Part shown: in pieces, positions 33,139-40,673 of the stretch
How positions within the stretch are numbered: the first letter of the stretch is position 1
Layout: each line of letters opens with the position of its first letter
Assembly (NCBI GenBank): GCA_021846505.1
Contig: JAJZWV010000012.1
Coordinates: 1-64,000 of the forward strand
Direction: 5' to 3'
DNA from: Bacillota bacterium
GTDB taxonomy: Bacteria; Bacillota; Sulfobacillia; Sulfobacillales; JAIMBI01
Length of the DNA stretch: 64,000 nt
Made by a program: the position numbers and the translations under genes
The notes under the pieces: generated by a model
Database searches by the model: none
What the model was told of the DNA's origin: nothing
The model's input: the letters and a program-made list of their open reading frames with translations, nothing else

Positions 33139-33537
33139 GTGAGTGAGTCGGAAAGCCATTGGCCCGAGGTGGTGACCGAGGTTTACGCCGTGCTCTCCAA
33201 CGGGGCGGGAGCGGTGGGCCTCACATCTATCGCGGGAGGGCACCAGCTGCCGGGGGGGCGATTTCACCTGCAGGAGTCGGCGGAAGCGGCGCTGATGCGC
33301 CTGGTAAAAGAGGTGCACAATCTGGATATCGCGGTGGGCAGTTTGTCGGGGCTGTACCAGCGGCCCGAGCTGTGCCGACTCGCCCTCGTTTTTCGGGCCG
33401 AGTTGCTGGATGGCGATGCCGCGGTGCTGGCGTGGGCCAAGCCGGGCGAGTGGCCGGCAGACCTGGTGCCGGGCACAACGCTCCGCATCAACGACGCCAT
33501 GCGCTTTGACGGCAAGACCGCCCTGCGGCTGCAGTAG
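33139..33537 (+). CDS. Nudix-fold protein with degenerate Nudix box
   Basis: The protein has 132 residues. The central segment GGRFHLQESAEAALMRLVKE aligns with the Nudix box G-x5-E-x7-R-E-U-x-E-E-x-G-U. The first Gly, Glu and the Arg are retained, but the Glu after Arg is Leu and only one of the paired metal-binding Glu remains. Flanking strands (EVVTEVYAVLSNGAG, then CRLALVFRAEL) fit the fold. Hydrolase activity is therefore doubtful, and a regulatory or binding role is possible. The GTG at 33139 has GGGAGG eight bases upstream. Confidence 0.55.
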   Translation: MSESESHWPEVVTEVYAVLSNGAGAVGLTSIAGGHQLPGGRFHLQESAEAALMRLVKEVHNLDIAVGSLSGLYQRPELCRLALVFRAELLDGDAAVLAWAKPGEWPADLVPGTTLRINDAMRFDGKTALRLQ

Positions 33538-33583
33538 CCTGAAAATGGCGTGCACGATCCGGAATGGTGTGCGCCGCGCCGGC

Positions 33584-33769
33584 TCAGGGGAGATCGGGAG
33601 GGCGGCGGAGGTGCGGCATCGCCGTCTTGGGCGGCCGCGGGGTCCAGCACGCGAAGCGCCAGCGCGGCTCGGTCGGCCATCCCAGCCGGCTGCACTCGTA
33701 GTGGGTGCCATGTGCATCCGCCACATGGAGAATATGCTGGCAGGTGGCACAGTACTGGCGCGGGTCCAC
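33584..33769 (-). CDS. Small four-cysteine protein, possible zinc-binding
   Basis: This 61-residue product starts MDPRQYCATCQHILHVADAH and continues with HYECSRLGWPTEPRWRFACW. The spacing C-x2-C, a later Cys, and C-W-P/T-P resembles small zinc-ribbon-like proteins seen in prokaryotes, and the conserved-looking CSRLGWPT and WRFxCW segments argue for real coding. The start is a GTG with GGGGGTGAG upstream. No function can be assigned. The flanking sequence to 33881 holds nothing else I recognise. Confidence 0.45.
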   Translation of the reverse strand: MDPRQYCATCQHILHVADAHGTHYECSRLGWPTEPRWRFACWTPRPPKTAMPHLRRPPDLP

Positions 33770-33881
33770 GGGCTCACCCCCATCCGTCTTAGCCCGCCCA
33801 TCTTAGCGCACGGGCCGCCGTTCCGCCTGCGCTGGACCAATTCCGACGCGGCGGCATCTGCCGGCGCGGGTGGGCCACGGC

Positions 33882-34277
33882 TCAGCGCACCACGCCAACG
33901 GGGAAGTTGTCGAAAGTGCCATCAGAGGCCATGAGGGGCAGGAGCTCCGGAATGGACTGGGCCGCCAGCCTCCGATCAGAGGGATCGCGATGGGCGTTGG
34001 GAAACGAGCCCGCCAAGCAAGAGTGTTCTGCGGAAATGGCTAGGGTGTCGGCGCCCAGTCGCTGGATGCAGTTGGCCGACGTCAGCCAGCAGAGGCCAGC
34101 CTCTGGCAGATGGCCCACACGATGCTTGGTCGCTATCTCCCACACCGAGGCGGAAGACACCCAGAGTCGGGTCTCTGGGTGCTCGATGAGTCTGCGGGTG
34201 CGGTGAGGGAGCAGATCCGGAGACCCGATGGCCCAGAGCAGGGTGTGGGTATCCAAGAGGGATCCTATCGGTCCCAC
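33882..34277 (-). CDS. VapC-like PIN-domain toxin
   Basis: This 131-residue protein has the PIN-domain ribonuclease layout. The acidic metal ligands are at LLDTHTLLWA (Asp near residue 9), VSSASVWEIATK (Glu near residue 47) and HRDPSDRRLAAQS (Asp residues near 96-100). The C-terminus LMASDGTFDNFPV fits the family. All catalytic acids are retained, so the toxin looks active. It starts at a GTG that overlaps the end of the antitoxin gene by 13 bases, the usual coupled arrangement. The antitoxin reading frame upstream is disturbed. Confidence 0.8.
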   Translation of the reverse strand: MGPIGSLLDTHTLLWAIGSPDLLPHRTRRLIEHPETRLWVSSASVWEIATKHRVGHLPEAGLCWLTSANCIQRLGADTLAISAEHSCLAGSFPNAHRDPSDRRLAAQSIPELLPLMASDGTFDNFPVGVVR

Positions 34278-34477
34278 GCGTCCAGCTCCTCCGCCGGCAG
34301 GGGTCGAAAGAAGTCTGGAGGAACATGCAAGGGCAGGAACCCCAGTTCCTGCGGCTTCGGAGGGGCAGAGGAACCCGCATCGCGGACGGAATCCTGCCTT
34401 TGGCCACGATGATTGACTCTCCCGCCCACGCGGCTTCCAGCAGCCGGGACAAATGGGTCTTCGCTTCGTGCACCCAT
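34265..34477 (-). pseudogene. Phd/VapB-type antitoxin with frame disturbance
   Basis: The C-terminal half (PKPQELGFLPLHVP, then DFFRPLPAEELDAWDR) is typical of antitoxins paired with this PIN clade and lies in the frame of an ATG at 34477, which has AGGAGG seven bases upstream. The expected N-terminal half (HEAKTHLSRLLEAAWAGESI, then IVAKGRIPSAMRVPLPL) lies in a different frame, entered from a GTG at 34473. The two halves join only if a base is gained or lost near 34360-34370. The ATG frame is open throughout but would give a scrambled DNA-binding domain. This is either a true frameshift, two compensating indels, or a sequencing error in the short C/G runs. Confidence 0.6.
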
Positions 34478-34637
34478 GGTGACTCCTCCTAAGCTAAGGG
34501 TATTAGAGTAAGGTCCTCGGAGCACAGTCGGCGATGGAGTCTTGGGAGGCGGGGGCACGTGCGGCGGCGCGCCCCGGAGTCACAAGTTCGCCCTCGAGAA
34601 GACGGCTCTTCGGAGCTCGCCCAGCGCGCCGCGCGTT

Positions 34638-34643
34638 ATAATG
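34638..34643 (+). promoter_or_regulatory. Perfect TATAAT -10 element before the di-iron protein gene
   Basis: TATAAT at 34638-34643 lies 51 bp before the ATG at 34695. No TTGACA-like -35 is seen at the right spacing, so the promoter assignment is tentative. Confidence 0.4.
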
Positions 34644-34694
34644 GCTCTATGTCTGGCGCTCTTCTCATCAGGGGCGCCCGAAGGGGGAATCGGG

Positions 34695-35519
34695 ATGGCG
34701 GACGAGCAAGAGCGGGACGCGCGCCTGCTGGAGCGCATTCAGCGCGGGGAATTGGTGGAAGAGGCCGACGAAATGACGGCCGAGTATCGGGACAATCTCA
34801 TTCACCTCATGCTGATGGAGGCGGACTCGGAGATTGCCGGGGCGTTTGGCTACGTGCCGTGGATCATGAAGGCGCCGACGCCGGCCGAGATGCTGGCCGT
34901 GGCCAGCATCACCCGGGACGAAGTGCGGCACGGCCGGGTGGTGTACAAGTTGCTGGAGAACCTCGGCGTGGACGTGAGCGAGCGGGTCAAGCAGTTTGAC
35001 TTCACGCTGCGCGTGGAGGAAAAGGACTTTTTGGGCCAAGCCCGCGCCGGGCAGGATGAGCGCGTGAACATCTTCTACTACCCGATTGACCGGTGGTCCG
35101 ATTTTGTGCTGTTCAACGTCCTGATGGACCGGGGCGCCGGCCACCAGCTGGAAGACGTGCTCCAGTGCAGCTACGGCCCCTGGAAGCGGGTGATGCAGGG
35201 CATTATGAAGGAAGAAAGCATGCACATCGCGCACGGAGACACGTGGCTGCGCCGGCTGGGCCGCGACCCCGCCACCCACGATGAGCTGCAGGAAGGCTTG
35301 GAGCGCTGGTGGCCGCGCATCATGAACGTCTTTGGGCGGCCGAATACGCGGCGCAACGCGATTTATCAGAAGTGGGGCCTTAAGGTGCGCGACAACGACG
35401 CCGTGCGCCAGGCCTTTGTGGACGACGTCAGCCAGGTGATTGCGGAGTCCAATCTCACCATGCCGTCGTGGACCCCTGACTGGAACGTGGTGCCCGAGGA
35501 AGGCCAGGCGGCCGGCTGA
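34695..35519 (+). CDS. PaaA-like ferritin-fold di-iron oxygenase
   Basis: This 274-residue protein resembles PaaA, the catalytic subunit of phenylacetyl-CoA epoxidase. The four-helix di-iron ligands are visible as MEADSEIAGAFGY near residue 38, ITRDEVRHGRVVYKLLE near residue 74 (E-x2-H), and IMKEESMHIAHGDTWLRRLG near residue 175 (second E-x2-H). Between them lie the dimer and partner contacts (NVLMDRGAGHQLEDVLQCSY). Other paa genes (paaB-E, ligase) are absent here, so the substrate is probably not phenylacetyl-CoA. The ATG at 34695 follows a GGGGG site. The next gene starts on its last base (TGATG), indicating a two-gene unit with a DUF1858 protein. Confidence 0.75.
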   Translation: MADEQERDARLLERIQRGELVEEADEMTAEYRDNLIHLMLMEADSEIAGAFGYVPWIMKAPTPAEMLAVASITRDEVRHGRVVYKLLENLGVDVSERVKQFDFTLRVEEKDFLGQARAGQDERVNIFYYPIDRWSDFVLFNVLMDRGAGHQLEDVLQCSYGPWKRVMQGIMKEESMHIAHGDTWLRRLGRDPATHDELQEGLERWWPRIMNVFGRPNTRRNAIYQKWGLKVRDNDAVRQAFVDDVSQVIAESNLTMPSWTPDWNVVPEEGQAAG

Positions 35520-35773
35520 TGGCGGCGACTTCCGTCTCGGCCGCCAAAGCGGCCTCCGTCCGGGTCGTGGACGCGGTGGTGCACGACCCGCACGTGGCGG
35601 AGCTGCTGGCGAGCCACGGGATTGTGTTTTGCCCCGGGTGCTATGTGCTGCTCACCTCCACGCTGGAGGAGGCGGCCGCCTACAACGCGGTCCAAGATGT
35701 GCCCGCGTTTCTCCGCCAGCTGGCGGACGCGCTGGAGGGCCCAACCTCCGGGGGAGCCCACGCAGGCACCTAA
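35519..35773 (+). CDS. DUF1858-like small protein
   Basis: This 84-residue protein follows the DUF1858 pattern: VVHDPHVAELLASHGIVFCP, then GCYVLLTSTLEEAAAYNAVQ, giving the conserved CPGC followed by TLEEA, and a C-terminal helix VPAFLRQLADAL. DUF1858 domains often sit beside or within iron-sulfur and hybrid-cluster proteins, and the two cysteines may bind a metal. Its ATG shares a base with the stop of the PaaA-like gene, so it is probably a partner or maturation factor of that di-iron protein; that is inference from position. Confidence 0.65.
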   Translation: MAATSVSAAKAASVRVVDAVVHDPHVAELLASHGIVFCPGCYVLLTSTLEEAAAYNAVQDVPAFLRQLADALEGPTSGGAHAGT

Positions 35774-35779
35774 CGGATC

Positions 35780-36524
35780 TCATTGGGCGCCCTGGGTTCT
35801 CTCAACAGGCCGCCCGGCGCGGTCCACGGCCCGATGCCGCACCGGCCTCCACGCCACGGGGGCCGGTGCTGACGATCTCACGCGCACGGCGCGCTGGCCG
35901 GGCACGCGCTCCACCCACCCGACCTCGATGAGCCGCTGCGCAAGGGTTTGCCCTAGCAATCCGGCTACGTGCGGCGCGCGCTCCGTGCCATCCAGGCAGG
36001 CGCGGACCACGGGACGGTGCCCGTGCGCTCAGGCCGCATCATCGATGCCACCGGCCTCGAGCCACGCATGAGCGGCCGGGCCAGGCACCCAAGTGCCGCC
36101 CTGGTGAGCCAGCACCCGCTCTGCCTGCAGTTCTTGGCCCAGAGCCACGGCGAGGCGGCCGGCTCAGTGGTCATAGCACAGCCGCGCGAACGCAAACGCG
36201 GCTGCCTCCGACGACTGCGCGAGTGACCGTATGGGCCGCGGCGGCGCGATGAGGGCGCAGGATTCCAGCACGTGCCACGTCGCCCGAGGCGAGGCGATAC
36301 CAGCAGTGGGGGCCGCGCGGCTCGGCGGTGACCAGCCCCGCCGCTTCCAACTTTCGGAGGTGCTGGCTGGCCGACGCTGGACTTACGCGGGACGCCTTGG
36401 CCAGCGCACCTGCTGTCATGGTGTCATGGCTCAACAGCAGGTCCAAACAGCGGGCGCGAGCCGGATGACCCAGCAGGGCGGCCACCGCTGCCACATCGGC
36501 CTCGCTGACGGAGCGCGCTTCCAT
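35780..36524 (-). pseudogene. Broken ArsR-family transcriptional regulator
   Basis: From an ATG at 36524 (AGGGGG at good spacing) the frame encodes an intact ArsR winged helix: VAALLGHPARARCLDLLLSH, then LAKASRVSPASASQHLRKLE and AAGLVTAEPRGPHCWYRLAS. It shifts near 36275. In the next frame the family continues (ESCALIAPPRPIRSLAQSSE, AAAFAFARLCYDH), meets a TGA near 36178, continues again (AGRLAVALGQELQAERVLAH), meets another TGA near 36030, and ends with RACLDGTERAPHVAGLLGQT and LAQRLIEVGWVERVPGQRAV, the usual C-terminus. One frameshift and two nonsense codons make it a pseudogene, though a truncated DNA-binding domain could still be made. Confidence 0.75.
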
Positions 36525-36616
36525 AGTTAACGTCCCCCTAAAACCTTCTGGCCTTAGAATAGCTGAGATCCCTGACTGGCGGGGGATCAAGGGACAGGCG
36601 GGAGGGGCGAGCCATC

Positions 36617-37222
36617 ATGCAGGATTCGTGGTACGGCGCGGCCGATGTCGCGTACATCCGACAAACATTTGTCACGCTGGAGACAGCGGCCGACCGCGGC
36701 GGTTTGACCCGCCAGCAGGCGGTGGGCGCGGTTGCGTTAGGCTACTTGCCCAAGCCTTCGTATCGTGTGGCGGGCGAAGACTGGGTGCCCAACGACTACC
36801 TGGCGCTGTGGCGCGCGGCCGATGAGCAGGGAGAGCGCATTGGCGGCCTTTTCCGCGAGCGACTCGCCGCCGCGCACCAAAGCGCCTACGGGCGGCCCAT
36901 GCCGGCGGCGGAGGGTGAGCGGGCCTGGCGGGACTACCTCTCGGGCGACTACGGGGTGTGTCTCTGGGTGGTGAGCCCAGAATCCATTGTGCGCAAGGGC
37001 TGGCTCATCGAGCACATTCAGCACGAGGTGCGCACCCGGTGGGCGGGCCCAGTCCCTCAGCGAGCCGAGGCCCAGGAGCGCTCCGAGGTATTGGCGGCCC
37101 TGGTGCGCGAGCTGGATGCGCTGGAGCGTCCCTTCGCGGCTGGCGACCGGCTGCGATTTGGCGGCCCGTCCTCCCGTGATATCCATGTCACAGGGGTGCG
37201 CGCCCTCCTGAACCTAGCATGA
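36617..37222 (+). CDS. DUF6058-like protein
   Basis: This 201-residue protein has the pattern I associate with DUF6058: an N-terminal helix-turn-helix-like region (YIRQTFVTLETAADRGGL, then VALGYLPKPSYRVAGEDWVP), then WRDYLSGDYGVCLWVVSPES and IVRKGWLIEHI, and a C-terminal LERPFAAGDRLRFGGPSSRD. The function of the family is unknown. It has no signal peptide or membrane segment. GGGAGGGG lies upstream of the ATG. It is divergent from the broken ArsR gene, which may once have regulated it. Confidence 0.65.
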   Translation: MQDSWYGAADVAYIRQTFVTLETAADRGGLTRQQAVGAVALGYLPKPSYRVAGEDWVPNDYLALWRAADEQGERIGGLFRERLAAAHQSAYGRPMPAAEGERAWRDYLSGDYGVCLWVVSPESIVRKGWLIEHIQHEVRTRWAGPVPQRAEAQERSEVLAALVRELDALERPFAAGDRLRFGGPSSRDIHVTGVRALLNLA

Positions 37223-37522
37223 GCACTGCGCGGTACCGTGGCCCGTGGCGGCTAATGGCGCCTCGGGAATCCGTGTCCACCGGGTGCGTGCGCCGTGCAG
37301 CCGGCCCACAGGGCGATCGCTGGAAGGCGGCACCCACATATAATAAGGTCGGAGAAATCGAGGGAGCCGGAAAGATTAGGGGGAACGGGGAGGCTGGGGA
37401 GGGCGTTCAAGCCCGCTCGGGGGACGTCGCGCATTTCCGGTGCTCGGGGCTGTGTGGGCGCAGGGGTGTGCAAAGAGCAGGGAGTGCGGCGGCATGGCGT
37501 ACACTTCTATGGGTTTGCCAGT
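37223..37522. other. Intergenic stretch, no gene seen
   Basis: I see no supported gene here. The sequence is less GC-rich in places (for example around 37340-37380) than its surroundings, which may mark an insertion boundary, but no repeats or element ends were recognised. Confidence 0.35.
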
Positions 37523-37780
37523 ATGGTTGTCGGCGGTCTTCGGCAGGAAGGGTTTGAGGTGTGCGCCGTACCGGGCGACTATCCGGGTCACGCTGAAATT
37601 GAATTGGGGGCGGCGTGGCCCGGTGGAGACGAAGTCGGTGATCTGACGGCGCACGCCCTGGTGAAGAAATTGTGTGAGCGATTAGTGGCGCGATGCTCGC
37701 CTCGGCTTCTGGTTGATCCCCGCCCGACGGAGCCCGGCTGGGGTGGAGGACCGCTCTGTGAGTCGCGCACATTCGAGTGA
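37523..37780 (+). CDS. Possible small protein or gene remnant, unrecognised
   Basis: An ATG at 37523 opens an 85-codon frame with plausible amino-acid composition (VVGGLRQEGFEVCAVPGDYP, then GHAEIELGAAWPGGDEVGDL). I do not recognise a family and no good ribosome binding site precedes the ATG. Third-position GC is lower than in neighbouring genes, so it may be a transferred or decaying fragment. From 37781 to 37946 nothing is seen. Confidence 0.25.
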   Translation: MVVGGLRQEGFEVCAVPGDYPGHAEIELGAAWPGGDEVGDLTAHALVKKLCERLVARCSPRLLVDPRPTEPGWGGGPLCESRTFE

Positions 37781-37946
37781 CATTCAGCGGGCGCGGCACG
37801 GTGAGAGCCAGGGCTCTGAGTTGCGGCGTCCGTTTCCGGTCGGCATGAGGTTTAGCACCAGGTCGGTGATTCGGCTGTCGCAGTGATATCACGGCGATGC
37901 CCTGGCCGCGAGAATCGGGGCAGGGCGCGGTCCGCGCGGCAGTCGC

Positions 37947-38978
37947 TCAGGCGTTGAGCGGGTCCACCACCCACACCGGGTGGCCCGAGTGCTCCAGCGA
38001 GTAGCCGGGGAGGCCGCCCAGTGCCCGCTGCACCGTCGGATGCGCCAACGTCGCGAGCAGACGCTCGACGCCGGGCGCCAGCGGGAGGGCCGCGACCCAG
38101 TCAAAAGGCTGCACCGCCAGCGGCAGGAACTGGAGGGCATGCAGCTCCGCGACCGCGCGCGGGATGACCGCCAGGTCGGCGTGGTCGGCGGCCACCAGTC
38201 GAGCCGACTCGTCGTGGCCGGGAGCAGCCGTGGTATGGCGGGGAGGGCCGAGCGCATGGGCTTGCGCCGTGCGGGTTGCGAGTGCGGCGGTCTCCGCACC
38301 GGCCGGGCCTATCGCCACGGTGCCGCCCTGCCACCGCGCGGGCCACTCGGCCAAATCGTTCGGCTGGCGAGCGGCGAAGCCCACCTCAAAGGCGGCGGCG
38401 CGAATGCCTTGGCGCACCGCGGCCCCCGGCCCCACGTGCGGCCGATTGTAGCCATCGGGATGGAACAAGTGCAGGCCGGCCACGTGCACCAGCCCTGCCT
38501 CAAACAGGGTGAGCGCCGCGCGGCTGGAAACCGCCAGCACATCGCAAAACCAGCCGGGGTGCTGGCGCTCCAGAAACTGTGCCACCAGGGGCAGGGCCGG
38601 ATCGCAGCCAGCGACGGCCAGCACCCGGTCCGGCGGGCGTGCGCCCGGCAGCGCCTCCCACCGGCCGTCCTCCCGCACACGCACATCGGCTACCACTGAC
38701 GTGGTGGGATGCAGCACCAGCCGCCCGTCAATCTCGGTCCACCGTGCGTGGGCCGCCGGGGTGCCAGCCCACACCTCATCCGTGGGGCTAAAGAGCCGCT
38801 CGACGGTGGTGCCCAGCGCCCCCGCCAGCTTCACCGCCGTATCTGCCCGCGGCACGTGGCCCTGCTCAATGGTCAACAGCGACTGCCGGCTGATGCCCGC
38901 TCGCCGGGCCAGCTCGGCCAGCGTCCAGCCGCGGCTCACCCGGATCCGCCCAATCTGGGCGCCAGGCCCCCGGTTCAC
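37947..38978 (-). CDS. XRE-family regulator with periplasmic-binding-protein-like sensor domain
   Basis: This 343-residue protein has an N-terminal Cro/CI-type helix-turn-helix at about residues 8-62 (IGRIRVSRGWTLAELARRAG, then ISRQSLLTIEQGHVPRADTA). From about residue 115 it has a PBP-like domain (VLAVAGCDPALPLVAQFLER, VHVAGLHLFHPDGYNRPHV, AVIPRAVAELHALQFLPLAV). This combination occurs in regulators encoded next to molybdate/tungstate transporters, where the C-terminal domain is thought to sense the oxyanion or molybdopterin. The GTG at 38978 has GGAGG upstream, and the gene overlaps the end of the transporter ATPase gene. It is the last gene of the uptake operon. Confidence 0.75.
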   Translation of the reverse strand: MNRGPGAQIGRIRVSRGWTLAELARRAGISRQSLLTIEQGHVPRADTAVKLAGALGTTVERLFSPTDEVWAGTPAAHARWTEIDGRLVLHPTTSVVADVRVREDGRWEALPGARPPDRVLAVAGCDPALPLVAQFLERQHPGWFCDVLAVSSRAALTLFEAGLVHVAGLHLFHPDGYNRPHVGPGAAVRQGIRAAAFEVGFAARQPNDLAEWPARWQGGTVAIGPAGAETAALATRTAQAHALGPPRHTTAAPGHDESARLVAADHADLAVIPRAVAELHALQFLPLAVQPFDWVAALPLAPGVERLLATLAHPTVQRALGGLPGYSLEHSGHPVWVVDPLNA

Positions 38979-39931
38979 GGTGCCTCCGCGCGCGCCGCCG
39001 GCTCGGCAGCCAGCGCGGGCACCGCAAACCAGACCGACACCACGGCGCCTACCGCCGGCGGCAGGCCGAGGCCATCCGCCTCCACCGGCCACTCCTCCTC
39101 AGGGGAGGGCGCCGTCCCAGGCGGGGGCATGAGCGTGGCCCGCCAGCCAAAGCCTTGGGGGTGGACGGCAGCGACAGCGCCGCGCACCGCGGCGCCTGGG
39201 CGGGGGGACCAGTGAGCGCGACCGGGGTGCAGCCACCACGCGCCGAAGGGTCGATAGCCCAACAGCCGAGCCGCCGGTCCGGTGGGCGGCTCGCGCTGGA
39301 GATCCGCCGGGGTGCCCTGGCCCTCCATCCGGCCGCCGTCCAACAGCAGCACCGCGTCCGCCCAGCGCTCCATTTCACTCCAGTCGTGGCTGGCCCAAAT
39401 CACGTGGGCCTGGCGGCGGTGCGCCCAGGCGCGGAGGACGCCGAGGCATCGGCGCCGCGTGTCGGCATCGACGGCCGACAGCGGCTCATCCAGCAGGAGA
39501 ATTGGCGCCTCGCGATAAAGCGCCCGCGCCAGCACCACCCGCTGGGCCTGGCCGCCGGACAAGGATCGGCCCCGCCGGCCCGCCAGCGCCGCAATGTCGA
39601 GGGCGGCCAGCAGCTCCTCGGTGCCCTCCGGACCCGGCCGGCGGCCCGCGGGCGCGCTGGCTTGCACCTGCTGCGCGACGGTCAGGTGAGGAAATACGCT
39701 GGGCGCTTGCGGCACATACACCAGTGGCCGAAGGCCCGCGGCGGTCGCTAAAAGCTCGCGGCCGTCGAGAGACAAGGTGCCCGTGCCGGTCAGAAATCCG
39801 GCCAGCACGCGGAGCCAGGTGGTTTTCCCGGCACCGGACGGCCCGTAGACGCCCAAGAGGGATCCCGCGTCCATCCGGATCCGGATGGGGTCAGGCCCGA
39901 GGCGGGGATGCGCGACCTCAGCGGTCAGCAT
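38975..39931 (-). CDS. Molybdate/tungstate ABC transporter ATP-binding protein
   Basis: This 318-residue protein is an ABC ATPase of the ModC/WtpC type. Walker A is LLGVYGPSGAGKTTWLRVLA near residue 26, the Q-loop region is VYVPQAPSVFPHLTVAQQVQ, the signature is RSLSGGQAQRVVLARALYRE near residue 118, and Walker B is LLLDEPLSAVDADTRRR, with switch His in WASHDWSEMERW. The C-terminal part from about residue 235 is a short regulatory domain rather than a full MOP domain. The ATG at 39931 overlaps the permease stop by 14 bases. Confidence 0.85.
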   Translation of the reverse strand: MLTAEVAHPRLGPDPIRIRMDAGSLLGVYGPSGAGKTTWLRVLAGFLTGTGTLSLDGRELLATAAGLRPLVYVPQAPSVFPHLTVAQQVQASAPAGRRPGPEGTEELLAALDIAALAGRRGRSLSGGQAQRVVLARALYREAPILLLDEPLSAVDADTRRRCLGVLRAWAHRRQAHVIWASHDWSEMERWADAVLLLDGGRMEGQGTPADLQREPPTGPAARLLGYRPFGAWWLHPGRAHWSPRPGAAVRGAVAAVHPQGFGWRATLMPPPGTAPSPEEEWPVEADGLGLPPAVGAVVSVWFAVPALAAEPAARAEAP

Positions 39932-40673
39932 GGCGCGCCACCCCCGTGGCGAGAAGCGGCAGCGGCAGTGACGCCACCACCAGCACCAGGGCCAGCGCCA
40001 TCGCGGCCGGCAGCCCAAAGTCCTCCAGAGTAATCCAAATGCCCACGGGCAGACCCGCGGGGTGGTAGCTCACCACGATAGGCGCTCCGAAGGCCCCCAT
40101 GGCGCGGCTCCACGCCATGGCGGCCCCAAGGGCGAGGCCAGGCGCCGCCAGCGGCAGATACAGCCGCAGCAGCAGCTGCCGCGCGCTCCATCCCAGCGTG
40201 GTGGCCGACTCCACCAGGGGTGCCGGCACCGCACGCATCGCGGTCCATGCCGCCAGCACGAAATAGGGGGCCGCTTCATAAACCTCGGCGGCCACCAGCC
40301 CAAAAAAGGCATTGGTCCAGGCTAAGTGCGTCACGGAGTCCGGACCCAAGAGGAAAATCAGGGCCAAGCCCAGCACCAGGGGCGGCAGCAGGAGCGGCAG
40401 GACCAGGACCACCTCCGCCCAGGCCTGCGCGCGCGGCGACAGCCGCGCCAGCCACCAGGCCAGCGGCGTGCCGCCCAGCAGAATAATGAGCAGCGAAAGC
40501 CCGCCCGCGCCCAGTGAGGTGCCCAGATAGCGACCCGCCGGGACAGCCGCCAGCGCCGATAGGTGCAACGCCCCCTCCAGCGCCAGGACTGCGGCCGGCG
40601 CGGCTAAGACGGCCAGCGCCAGGCCCGCTGCCGCCACCGCGCCGGGCCGACCGGCGCTAAGGGGAAAGCGCAT
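39918..40673 (-). CDS. Molybdate/tungstate ABC transporter permease
   Basis: This 251-residue membrane protein has about six hydrophobic segments. The EAA loop that docks the ATPase is ESATTLGWSARQLLLRLYLP, followed by LAAPGLALGAAMAWSRAMGA. It belongs to the ModB/WtpB/CysT-type permeases. It overlaps both neighbours (17 bases with the binding-protein gene, 14 with the ATPase gene), indicating tight translational coupling. Confidence 0.85.
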   Translation of the reverse strand: MRFPLSAGRPGAVAAAGLALAVLAAPAAVLALEGALHLSALAAVPAGRYLGTSLGAGGLSLLIILLGGTPLAWWLARLSPRAQAWAEVVLVLPLLLPPLVLGLALIFLLGPDSVTHLAWTNAFFGLVAAEVYEAAPYFVLAAWTAMRAVPAPLVESATTLGWSARQLLLRLYLPLAAPGLALGAAMAWSRAMGAFGAPIVVSYHPAGLPVGIWITLEDFGLPAAMALALVLVVASLPLPLLATGVARHADR

